Part shown: positions 1-5,973 of the stretch, one piece after another
Numbering within the stretch: position 1 is the stretch's first letter
How the letters are laid out: each line of letters begins with the position of its first letter
Assembly: GCA_964344175.1 (NCBI GenBank)
Contig: CAYFMI010000131.1
Span: forward strand, 1-6,031
Length of the DNA: 6,031 nt
From: NIOZ-UU35 sp964344175
GTDB lineage: Bacteria > Chloroflexota > Anaerolineae > Anaerolineales > UBA11858
Direction: 5' to 3'
The notes under the pieces: model-generated
What the model saw: the letters and a program-made list of their open reading frames with translations, nothing else
What the model was told of the DNA's origin: nothing
Databases searched by the model: none
Translations under genes and position numbers: made by a program

Positions 1-153
1 CCCTGTGGCCTTTTCGGTCGGTCTCCATTCGCTCGGCTTCGCCCTGGGCTTCGGTGCAGGGCGAGGGGCCTGTCGAGGCTGCGGGCGGCGCTGGCGCTCA
101 CGCTGGGCTTCTGCCTGCGCGGCCTGGGCGCGTGCCTGGGTGTCCGGTCCCAC
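1..153 (-). CDS. Possible partial coding region running off the left edge
   Basis: A frame from GTG 153 stays open for 51 codons to the window edge, with GGGAG six bases upstream of the GTG. The product would be hydrophilic: a Gln/Ala/Glu/Arg stretch (TQARAQAAQAEAQRERQRR) then a Pro/Arg/Lys-rich stretch ending SEWRPTEKATG. It matches no family I recognise. Openness alone means little in DNA this rich in G+C. A competing frame with ATG at 27 (METDRKGHR) has equally suitable codon use. If real, this is the next gene downstream of the second transposition operon, either its last gene or host DNA. Confidence 0.3.
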   Translation of the reverse strand, partial: MGPDTQARAQAAQAEAQRERQRRPQPRQAPRPAPKPRAKPSEWRPTEKATG

Positions 154-215
154 GCTGTTCTCCCAAGAAGATCCCAGCCAAGTCTCCCGGTGGATCAGCT
201 GGGATCTCCACCACC

Positions 216-269
216 AGCGTTTCCCATCCCCGACACGCTCCCGGTAGCCGCTGCGGGACGGGAAACGCT
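216..269 (-). repeat. 15-bp stem with 24-nt loop, fully paired only in minus-strand RNA
   Basis: On the plus strand the arms are AGCGTTTCCCATCCC (216-230) and GGGACGGGAAACGCT (255-269). They are complementary at 14 of 15 positions. In minus-strand RNA the odd position is a G-U pair, so all 15 pair; in plus-strand RNA it is an A-C mismatch. That points to a structured transcript in the direction of the operon. No U-tract follows. The arms also carry copies of the TCCC motif seen nearby. Confidence 0.65.
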
Positions 270-334
270 CAACACCAGTGTCCCACGACCAGGGCCGCGT
301 AGCCTGGAAGGGCGAGCACCACGGCGTCGACGGC

Positions 335-363
335 ATGGGACACGCCCGGCGGGCGTGTCCCAT
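335..363 (-). repeat. Perfect 13-bp inverted repeat downstream of the operon
   Basis: The arms ATGGGACACGCCC (335-347) and GGGCGTGTCCCAT (351-363) are exact reverse complements around a 3-nt centre. The structure begins 14 nt past the stop of the 74-aa gene. In RNA it would be a very stable hairpin, but no run of U follows on the minus strand, so it is not a classical intrinsic terminator. It could stabilise the 3' end of the message or be a binding site for a symmetric protein; both are inferences. Confidence 0.8.
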
Positions 364-377
364 CTCATGCTCGGCGA

Positions 378-602
378 TCAGAAGGGCAGGTCGTCGAGGG
401 CGCTGGGCGGTGGCTGGTCGAGGCCGAAGTCGGGCACGGGGTCGTCCTCTGGGATCCAGCCGGTGACGTAGGCGACCATCTTGGCCTCGTGGACGTCCCA
501 GACGGCCTCGGATGCGGCCATGAACAGGTTGGACAGGGCCAGGGCCTCCCTGGCGTCCAGCCAGCGAGGGATGATGCGGCGGATCAGGTCCCTTGCACGC
601 AT
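378..602 (-). CDS. Small protein of the transposition operon with SSB-like C-terminal tip
   Basis: This 74-aa protein is not recognised as a member of a named family. It starts inside the ATPase gene (19-nt overlap) behind GGGAGGA (614-608), five bases upstream of ATG 602, so it is very likely translated with the operon. Residues 1-15 are basic (MRARDLIRRIIPRWL), 16-48 look alpha-helical with several aromatics (ALALSNLFMAASEAVW) and 49-74 are acidic and Pro-rich (PEDDPVPDF, QPPP). The last residues are ALDDLPF. That end resembles the acidic-hydrophobic tip of bacterial SSB (DDDIPF type), which docks replication and repair proteins; similarity in so short a motif may be chance. No signal peptide, membrane span or metal-binding cysteines are present. 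The position after the ATPase suggests an accessory role in transposition; this is inferred. Confidence 0.7.
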   Translation of the reverse strand: MRARDLIRRIIPRWLDAREALALSNLFMAASEAVWDVHEAKMVAYVTGWIPEDDPVPDFGLDQPPPSALDDLPF

Positions 603-1462
603 GCTGGTCCTCCCAGGTCCCGGGCATAGAAGGGGTGGGCGTCGATGATGGCCTGCATGGCCTGGGCGTCGATGGCCTCCCTGCCTTCGACGGCGGCCTG
701 GATGAGGGCCTGCAGGGCGAGCTGGTTGATGGCCCTTGGTTTGCCCTTGGAGGCGAGGAAGATGCGGTTGGCGGCCTCGAGGGTGAACAGCTCCCGGTTG
801 ACGCCGGCACCCTTGACGTGGAAGTCGATGTACTTGCGGGTGTCGTCCTTGCCGAAGGGACGCAGGGGCTGGGCGAAGACGATGCGGGTGCGCAGGGGCT
901 CGAGGCTGGGGTGGGCCAGGTTGCGGCGCATGTCCGAGGTGCCGACCAGCAGGACGCTGAAGCGATCCTCGGCGTCCAGTTCGTAGGCCGTCAGGTGACG
1001 CAGGACATCCAGGACGGCCACGGTCAGGGCCTCGGCGTCATCGATGACCAGCAGGGGGTGGGGTCCGAACTCGTCGGCGTAGCCGGCCAGGTGGGCCTGG
1101 GCCTGGTCGTACAGGTCGGCGCTGTGGGCGCGCATGGGCAGGCCGAGGACGCGGTTGAGCGACCGCAGGAAGCCGGCCACGGTGGAGGTCGCCGAGCCGA
1201 AGCGGAAGACCTTGTAGCGCTGCTCGTCCAGCTCGCTGACGAAGCGACGGGTGGTGATGCTCTTGCCCACGCCGCTGGGGCCGGTGACCAGGGCGATGCC
1301 CTTCAGCTCGATCCACATCAGCAGGGCCAGGAACAGGTCGCGCTGGGCCTTCGAGCCGAACATGCGCTTGGCCTTGACGTTCTTGCGGAAGGGCATGCCG
1401 GTGAAGGCGAAGTGGCCCTTGAGGCGCTGCTTATGGATGGGGGCGACGGTGGGGGTGTTCAT
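584..1462 (-). CDS. ExeA/TniB-type AAA+ ATPase
   Basis: This 292-aa ATPase is the likely target-selection and activation partner of the upstream transposase, in the manner of TniB and MuB. The ATG at 1462 lies within the ATGA overlap and has GGGAGGTG (1474-1467) four bases upstream. The N-terminus carries FAFTGMPFRKNV (18-29), typical of ExeA-like ATPases. Then come Walker A GPSGVGKS (61-68), Walker B LLVIDDAE (137-144), a sensor-1 strand LLVGTSD (171-177), the LRTRIVF and QPLRPF segment (190-203) common in this family, and a C-terminal helical lid with KGKPRAINQLALQAL (239-253). Full length and intact motifs suggest a working enzyme. It differs clearly from the IstB of the neighbouring IS21 (no DnaC-like core), so the two ATPases are not recent copies. 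The 3' end overlaps the next gene by 19 nt. Confidence 0.87.
   Translation of the reverse strand: MNTPTVAPIHKQRLKGHFAFTGMPFRKNVKAKRMFGSKAQRDLFLALLMWIELKGIALVTGPSGVGKSITTRRFVSELDEQRYKVFRFGSATSTVAGFLRSLNRVLGLPMRAHSADLYDQAQAHLAGYADEFGPHPLLVIDDAEALTVAVLDVLRHLTAYELDAEDRFSVLLVGTSDMRRNLAHPSLEPLRTRIVFAQPLRPFGKDDTRKYIDFHVKGAGVNRELFTLEAANRIFLASKGKPRAINQLALQALIQAAVEGREAIDAQAMQAIIDAHPFYARDLGGPACVQGT
608..614 (-). promoter_or_regulatory. Shine-Dalgarno of the 74-aa gene inside the ATPase gene
   Basis: GGGAGGA on the minus strand sits within the last codons of the ATPase and five bases before ATG 602. It is the main sign that the small frame is a real gene and not a chance opening in GC-rich DNA. Confidence 0.75.
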
Positions 1463-3066
1463 CGCGCACCTCCCTCGAGCTGGGCGCGGATGGCCTCGAG
1501 GTACCAGCTGACGTGCTGGTCCGCGGGCGCCCGCTCGAGCATCCGCTGCAGCTGAGCCTCGACAGCCACGGGCTCGAAGGGGCCGTAGCGGCGGAGGAAG
1601 TCGAGGACGGCCTCCTCCTGGACCACGTCCTCGTCCAGGTGTCGACGCAGCAGGGCCAGCACGGCCTGGTCGGCCTCGTCCCGGCGCTCCTGCTCGGCCT
1701 CGGCCTGCTGGCGCGGGCTGGGCTCGCCACGGACCCGTTGGCGGCGCTGCTGGACCAGGTGTCCCAGCCAGTCGGCCACGGGCTCGGCGTTCCGCTCGGT
1801 GGCCGGACGGCTGGCGCCCTCGTCCTTCTGCCTGGACTGGGGCCGGCGGTGGGGCTGAACCTCGAAGGGGCGGCAGCGCTGGGTGAAGCGATCCTTCCAC
1901 CAGACCTCGACCTCGTCGAGGCGCTCGGGGTCGTAGTGGATCTGCACCTTCTTCCGCGCCAGGTCCGGTCCGGTCTGGTAGCGGGTGCCGAACAGGCTGA
2001 AGAGGCCGCTTTTGTCGGTGGTGCGGGTCTCCTTCCACTGGAAGGCCCTGCGCAGCTTCTCCTCGTCCACCCACTCGATCTTGTCCAGGCCCGCCCGCCA
2101 GCGCTCCAGCGGGGTCTGGCCGGTCTCGCCGTGCTTCACGCCGTTGTACTCGAGCTCCATCCAGGCCACGAAGGCTTCGTTCAGCTCGTCCAGCGTGCGG
2201 ATCCCGCTGGCCTTGACCTCCGCGATGAAGGCCGCGGTCAACAACCGATTCAGGGCTTCGATCTTTCCGTGTCCCATCGGCCTGTACGTCTTGGTGAAGA
2301 CGATGGGGTGGCAGCCCAGCTCGGCCACGACCTGCTTCATGTGTCGGGACCGATACACCGCCCCATTGTCGTAGTAGCACTTTGCGGGCTTGCCCCATTT
2401 CTGCAGCGCGAAGCGGAATACCAGCTCGAGCGAGGGCAGATCCTGCTTGAAGGCGAAGCGGCCGTGCAGCAGCAGGCGGCTGTGGTCGTCCATGAAGGCG
2501 TACAGCCAGGCCCGGCGCATCTTGTCGGGGTTGGCCGGGTCGGGTAGCCATGGGCCGGCCAGCAGATCGCTCTGCCACAAGGCGTTGGGGGCCACCGCTT
2601 CGAAGCGGTCCAGGTCGGTGTCGCTGGTTCCCTTGGGCTTGCGCGCTGACAGCCCGCGGCGCTGCAGCACCCGGTGCACCGTGCTGCGTCGCAGCTTGCC
2701 CTCGGGCACCTTCTGCATACCCTCGGCGATCCGGATGACCCGGTCGATGCTGCGCTCGGGCACCTCCTCCTTCAGCGCGCACAGCAGCTCCGCCTCGTCC
2801 TCGGTCAGCTTGCGCATCCCCGCGTCCGCGCGACGCTTGTCCTCGAGCCCCGGCAGGCCGTCCCTGCGGTAGCGGCGCACCCAGGACCGGATGGTCTCGG
2901 CCGCAACCGTGAACGGCTCGCCCTCCTCGTCGTGCCAGACCTTGTCGGCCAGCTTCTGCAGCATCGCGGCCTTCTGCCCCCGCGGCGGCTCGTCCGCGAT
3001 GTAGGCGCTGATCACCAGGTAGCGCAGCAGGGCCTTGGTCCTGATCCGCTCTTCTGTCGAACCCAT
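1459..3066 (-). CDS. Mu/TniA-type DDE transposase
   Basis: This 535-aa protein should catalyse DNA strand transfer for the second element. The start at 3066 is fixed by AAGGAGGA (3078-3071), four bases upstream; the frame is open to 3171 but without a comparable signal. Domains: a first helix-turn-helix (about 30-75, ending SWVRRYRRDGLPGL), a second helical DNA-binding segment (87-145, STVHRVLQRRGLSARKPK) and an RNase H-like core with D167 (WQSDLL), D233 (YYDNG) and E270 (GHGKIE), with 36 residues between the last two. A Mu C-terminal-type beta barrel follows (about 340-400: LFSLFGTRYQTGP, VQIHYDPERLDEVEVWW). After a charged, Gln/Arg-rich linker (405-462) comes a helical C-terminal segment (463-535) that could contact the ATPase, as in other transposases of this type; this is inferred. 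The stop overlaps the ATPase start as ATGA, implying coupled translation. IS481-type enzymes share the core but lack the barrel and partner gene. Confidence 0.88.
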   Translation of the reverse strand: MGSTEERIRTKALLRYLVISAYIADEPPRGQKAAMLQKLADKVWHDEEGEPFTVAAETIRSWVRRYRRDGLPGLEDKRRADAGMRKLTEDEAELLCALKEEVPERSIDRVIRIAEGMQKVPEGKLRRSTVHRVLQRRGLSARKPKGTSDTDLDRFEAVAPNALWQSDLLAGPWLPDPANPDKMRRAWLYAFMDDHSRLLLHGRFAFKQDLPSLELVFRFALQKWGKPAKCYYDNGAVYRSRHMKQVVAELGCHPIVFTKTYRPMGHGKIEALNRLLTAAFIAEVKASGIRTLDELNEAFVAWMELEYNGVKHGETGQTPLERWRAGLDKIEWVDEEKLRRAFQWKETRTTDKSGLFSLFGTRYQTGPDLARKKVQIHYDPERLDEVEVWWKDRFTQRCRPFEVQPHRRPQSRQKDEGASRPATERNAEPVADWLGHLVQQRRQRVRGEPSPRQQAEAEQERRDEADQAVLALLRRHLDEDVVQEEAVLDFLRRYGPFEPVAVEAQLQRMLERAPADQHVSWYLEAIRAQLEGGAR

Positions 3067-3070
3067 GATG

Positions 3071-3078
3071 TCCTCCTT
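3071..3078 (-). promoter_or_regulatory. Shine-Dalgarno deciding the DDE transposase start
   Basis: AAGGAGGA on the minus strand lies four bases from ATG 3066. It selects this codon over the in-frame ATG at 3171, which would add 35 Arg/Pro/Ala-rich residues outside the conserved fold. Confidence 0.85.
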
Positions 3079-3218
3079 GGATGGGGGTTCGACGCGAGCA
3101 TCCGACAGGCCACAGAGCGGCTCGACGGCGGAGGCTGTGGGGCGGCAGGCTGCCCGACGGTGGCCGATCATGCACGCAGACGGCTACCTTCTCTCCCAGG
3201 AGGCGTTCCCGAGAAAGC

Positions 3219-4244
3219 TCATCCAATCAGCCATGGGTTCTCATCAGGTGCGCACCTCCCACGAGCCTCGGCCAGGAGGATGGAAGTACGAAATCCCCCC
3301 CGCGCTGCGCCGACCACCAGGATGGTCAGACCACGCCACAGTCGTCCCACTGCATCAGGGTCCTTCCATCGGCGACGCAGCATGGGAGCCGGGGGCGGCA
3401 AGCCCCCTGCGGGTTCCGGAAACTCCGTCCGGCCGATTCCGGAAACTCTGTCCGGTCCAGATGAGCAGGCCGGGGCCTGCCGGTCAAGGTTGATGTGTCG
3501 CGTGCGGTAGGAGGGGCCGTCCATGACGATGAGGCGGCCGTGCTCGAGGACGCGGTCGACGATGGCGTCTGCCATGTCGTGATCGTGCAGGGCGTCACCC
3601 CACTCGGTGAAGGGCGACTTGTTGGTGGTGAAGATCATGGGCCTGCGGCGCAGGTGCCTGTCGTTGACGACATGGAACAGGACGTTGGCGGCGTCGGGGC
3701 CGTAGGTCAGGTAGCCGACTTCGTCGACGACCAGCAGGTTGGGGCTGGTGTAGGTGGCCAGGGCCTGGCGCAGCTCGGCCTTGCGGCCCGCCCCGGTCAG
3801 GTCGTCGATCAGCTCGGCGGCGGTGGTGAAGCGTGCGGTGAAGCCGTTCTGGATGGCGCGGTAGCCGATGGCGACGGCCAGGTGTGTCTTGCCGCGGCCG
3901 GTTTTACCGAAGAGGACCAGATTGCGGCCCTCGGCGATCAGCTCCGGGCCCAGGTAGGACCCCAGCAGGGCCAGGCGCAGGCTGGACTGGAAGGTGAAGT
4001 CGAAGTCCTCGATGGTCTTCAGGTAAGGGAAGCCAGCCTTGCGGACCTCGCGCTGCACACGTGTGTTGCGTCGATGGGCGACCTCCTCGGCGAACAGGAC
4101 GGCGAGCAGCTTGCGAGGGCTCCAGCTCTCGGCCTCGGCGCGGTCGCACAGGGAGCTCCAGTTGCGGCGGGCGTAGGCCAGGTGCAGACGCTTGAGCAGC
4201 GGCTCCAGGTCGAGGGTCTCGGGATCGAAGGTCAGGTCGCTCAT
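3219..4244 (-). CDS. istB: IS21 helper ATPase IstB, reading through the element end
   Basis: This is the AAA+ (DnaA/DnaC-like) partner of IstA, which in IS21 assembles on target DNA and stimulates transposition. The ATG at 4244 overlaps the istA TGA and has GGAGG seven bases upstream. An N-terminal region (1-100) is followed by Walker A GKTGRGKT (113-120), Walker B LLVVDEVG (170-177, D174 and E175), the sensor-1 strand IFTTN (204-208) and D230-R231 in the arginine-finger region. The family core ends near residue 254 (MDGPSYRTRHINLD). The frame then has no stop before the IS tip at 3408. About 279 residues are encoded inside the element, and 62 more (280-341) come from flanking DNA before a TGA at 3219. 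The protein is thus 341 aa against a usual 245-270. The tail would change with each insertion site and is probably dispensable. Confidence 0.88.
   Translation of the reverse strand: MSDLTFDPETLDLEPLLKRLHLAYARRNWSSLCDRAEAESWSPRKLLAVLFAEEVAHRRNTRVQREVRKAGFPYLKTIEDFDFTFQSSLRLALLGSYLGPELIAEGRNLVLFGKTGRGKTHLAVAIGYRAIQNGFTARFTTAAELIDDLTGAGRKAELRQALATYTSPNLLVVDEVGYLTYGPDAANVLFHVVNDRHLRRRPMIFTTNKSPFTEWGDALHDHDMADAIVDRVLEHGRLIVMDGPSYRTRHINLDRQAPACSSGPDRVSGIGRTEFPEPAGGLPPPAPMLRRRWKDPDAVGRLWRGLTILVVGAARGGFRTSILLAEARGRCAPDENPWLIG
3391..3407. repeat. 6-bp GC hairpin abutting the IS21 left tip
   Basis: GGGGGC (3391-3396) and GCCCCC (3402-3407) pair around a 5-nt loop. The right arm ends at the base before the IS tip. 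It may be the target sequence that the IS chose, or chance in GC-rich DNA. Confidence 0.4.
3408..3455 (+). repeat. IS21 left terminal inverted repeat with two internal 19-bp repeats
   Basis: The tip TGCGGG is followed by TTCCGGAAACTCCGTCCGG (3414-3432) and TTCCGGAAACTCTGTCCGG (3437-3455). The two copies match at 18 of 19 positions with a 23-bp period. IS21-family ends usually carry several such copies, which are taken as transposase-binding sites. The whole block is also translated as the late part of the istB frame, so coding and terminus overlap here. Confidence 0.85.
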
Positions 4245-5962
4245 GCGCTGGCCTCCGGCTGCGGGAAGAAGATCCGCTGCTGGCCCTCGCCCAGACACCG
4301 CTCGACGTAGCCGCTGTCGTAGGCGCCCACGTCCACGGCGACCCGGAAGGCGCGGTTCATGGCGTCAGCGCCGTGCTTCTGCAGCAGGTCGTGGAGGCGG
4401 TTGACCTGGGGATACCAGCCGTAGGGCTGGCGATGCACGAGCTCGGTGAGGAAGTAGACGGCGGCCTCGCCGGTGTCGAACAGGTGCTGGCGCTTCAGGT
4501 ACTGCTTGCCCCGTCGCCCCGATAGGGCGGCCAGGTGGGACGCGCGGTGCTCGGGTCCCATGGACTTCTCGTTCTTGCCGAACAGCCGCTCGTGCTCCTC
4601 CTCGTAGCGGCCAGCGACGATGCGGACGCGGTCCTCGTACAGGTACAGCGTGCCGGGGATACCGGCGGCCTTGGCGGGCATGGCGTACTGGTTGGTGTCG
4701 TGGACGACCATGGCGGTGGGACCGACGCTGACGGGAATGCGGATGGCGAGATGGTCGGGCTGGACCTTGGGTTCGCGCAGGCGTGGCAGCTCGTCCTCGC
4801 GGCGTACGGCCGGGATGATGCCGGTGGCCCGGCTGGGACGTTCGTGGTTGACCTCGCGCAGCCACTCGGCGAGCTGGGCTCGCAGGTCGTCCATGTCGTG
4901 GAAGCGCCGCTGCTTGAAGAACGAGCCTTTCACCCAGCCCACGATGTTCTCGACCGAGCCCTTCTGCTTGGGCGCCCGGGGCCAGCAGACCTCGGCGCCG
5001 AAGCCGATCTCCAGGGCGGCGTAGGCGAAGGTGGGGTTCCACTCGGTGACCTCGCCGTTGGACTTCCACTTCAGCGCCACGGTCTTGGGCCGGTCGAAGA
5101 CCGCGCACAGCGGCACCCCACCGAAGGCCACGAAGTGGACGAGCAGGGTGCGGATCAGAGTCTCGGCCTGCTCGTTCTCGACCAGGGTGACCTCGGCCCA
5201 GCGGGACCACTTCAGCCGCGAGGCGAAGAACTTCACCCGCTTCCTGCTGCCGTCGATGAACTTGACCCAGACGGTGCCGAAGTCGTGCTGCGAGAACTCG
5301 CCGGGCAGGCCCTCGAAGCGCATGGAGAACCGATCCCGCTCCTCACGCTGCGAGGCGATCAGCTCGTACATGGCCGACTTGCCGCCCTTGTAGCCCTTCA
5401 GCTTGGCCCGCCGCAGGATCTCGAGCGACATCAGGTCCGGCTCGTCCCTCAGCAACTGCTGCACGAAGGGCTCGAAGGAGGCGGTCGTGGACGGTCGCCC
5501 GATGCCGCGGCGCTTGTGCTCGGCCGCATCGTCCATGGCGACGACGCGGTCCTCCTTGGAGATCCGTCGCACCGTGCGCTCCGAGACTTTGCAGTGCTCG
5601 GCTACCGCGGCTTGGGTGAGGCCGGCGTCGATCAGGACCTGGATGGCGTGGCGGGTCAGCAGGTTGTGCATGGCTTCCTCGGCCCGCGCCTGCTGGCCGG
5701 CGCGGACCCGAACGCCTACCCCGCTGCCATCGTCTCCCTGGCCCATGGAACCTGACGGCGATGTGGAAGCCATGGACGGGCTCTCGGGGCGAGACGGGAT
5801 CGCCGACTCGCCAGGCCCGCCCACCGCTCCCACAACGCCTTGGACAACCCGGCTGGGTATCGCGGTGGTGAGCTCGGCCTCGGGGGCGGCCGGGTTGCCC
5901 ACAGGTCCCACAGGCCCTGCTGCTGGATGATGATCAGGAGGAAGACTGGGGGGCTGGGTCAT
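4241..5962 (-). CDS. istA: IS21 family transposase IstA
   Basis: This is the DDE transposase of the IS21 element; it should bind the terminal repeats and carry out strand cleavage and transfer with IstB. The ATG at 5962 gives 573 aa. From residue 98 the protein follows the family plan: a helix-turn-helix at about 105-135 (AGLTQAAVAEHCKVSERTVRR), an RNase H-like core with D227 (QHDFG), D290 (FDRPK) and E338 (KGSVEN, 47 residues after D290), then a beta-rich C-terminal domain (HDTNQYAMPAKAAGIPGTLY). Residues 1-97 are Pro/Gly/Ala/Ser-rich with no recognisable fold. Start choice is uncertain. ATG 5962 has GGAG six bases upstream and lies just inside the terminal repeats. ATG 5671 (476 aa) has GAGGA four bases upstream and begins about seven residues before the helix-turn-helix, as most family members do. 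The stop overlaps the istB start (ATGA). Confidence 0.9.
   Translation of the reverse strand: MTQPPSLPPDHHPAAGPVGPVGNPAAPEAELTTAIPSRVVQGVVGAVGGPGESAIPSRPESPSMASTSPSGSMGQGDDGSGVGVRVRAGQQARAEEAMHNLLTRHAIQVLIDAGLTQAAVAEHCKVSERTVRRISKEDRVVAMDDAAEHKRRGIGRPSTTASFEPFVQQLLRDEPDLMSLEILRRAKLKGYKGGKSAMYELIASQREERDRFSMRFEGLPGEFSQHDFGTVWVKFIDGSRKRVKFFASRLKWSRWAEVTLVENEQAETLIRTLLVHFVAFGGVPLCAVFDRPKTVALKWKSNGEVTEWNPTFAYAALEIGFGAEVCWPRAPKQKGSVENIVGWVKGSFFKQRRFHDMDDLRAQLAEWLREVNHERPSRATGIIPAVRREDELPRLREPKVQPDHLAIRIPVSVGPTAMVVHDTNQYAMPAKAAGIPGTLYLYEDRVRIVAGRYEEEHERLFGKNEKSMGPEHRASHLAALSGRRGKQYLKRQHLFDTGEAAVYFLTELVHRQPYGWYPQVNRLHDLLQKHGADAMNRAFRVAVDVGAYDSGYVERCLGEGQQRIFFPQPEASA
5898..5915. repeat. 9-bp tandem repeat in the IstA N-terminal extension
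   Basis: CCCACAGGT and CCCACAGGC stand in tandem and encode the GPVGPVG stretch of the low-complexity IstA extension. The repeat suggests that this segment evolves by slippage and is not under tight constraint. Confidence 0.5.
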
Positions 5963-5973
5963 CCATCGCTCCG

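Larger units (their letters stand above)
378..3066 (-). mobile_element. Mu/TniA-type transposition operon (DDE transposase, ATPase, small protein)
   Basis: Three overlapping genes form one operon: a Mu/TniA-like DDE transposase, an ExeA/TniB-like ATPase and a 74-aa protein. This order matches transposons of the Mu, Tn5053 and Tn552 type, where an ATP-dependent target selector lies directly after the transposase. No TniQ or resolvase follows. The listed span covers only the coding part: terminal repeats could not be matched between 1-377 and 3067-3407, so the true ends are unknown and one may lie outside the window or have been removed. Confidence 0.65.
3067..3407. other. Spacer between the two transposition gene sets
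   Basis: The right part (3219-3407) is read as the out-of-element tail of istB. No independent gene is supported. The minus-strand leader of the DDE transposase lies here, but I see no convincing pair of -35 and -10 boxes. Short TCCCA-containing words occur at 3193-3198, 3257-3262 and 3344-3349. They are weak echoes of the 145-366 motifs and do not identify an element end. Hairpins at 3312-3327 and 3391-3407 are short. Confidence 0.5.

Noticed and set aside
154..363. Extending the left-edge partial frame upstream to ATG 336 or 363
   Set aside because: The start would lie inside the perfect palindrome, has only a weak ribosome-binding site, and the added residues (WWW runs, scattered Cys) do not look like a conserved protein.
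335..363. The palindrome as a CRISPR repeat or an attC-like site
   Set aside because: No regularly spaced identical copies, no spacers, no cas or integrase gene in the window.
593..1555. A 320-codon plus-strand open frame antisense to the ATPase
   Set aside because: Gly/Val/Leu/Gln-rich translation with no motif, lying opposite a gene with clear AAA+ motifs; typical antisense opening in high-GC coding DNA.
1513..2547. A 344-codon plus-strand open frame antisense to the DDE transposase
   Set aside because: Low-complexity Leu/Gly/Val composition and no domain; it mirrors the codon pattern of the minus-strand gene.
4..3114. TGTGGCCT at 4-11 and its reverse complement at 3107-3114 as terminal repeats of the second element
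   Set aside because: Only 8 bp match, expected by chance between GC-rich segments of this size, and the right copy would leave under 50 bp before the transposase start.
3067..3171. An alternative transposase start at 3171 adding 35 residues
   Set aside because: No good ribosome-binding site there, whereas the ATG at 3066 has an almost ideal AAGGAGGA.
1463..3226. The ATPase frame stays open upstream, suggesting a single 880-aa fused protein
   Set aside because: The upstream part is an Arg/Pro/Gly-rich shadow of the transposase in another frame; the ATPase has its own ribosome-binding site and conserved N-terminus at 1462.
4535..5755. A 406-codon plus-strand open frame antisense to istA
   Set aside because: Long only because the opposite strand is GC-rich coding; no recognisable motif.
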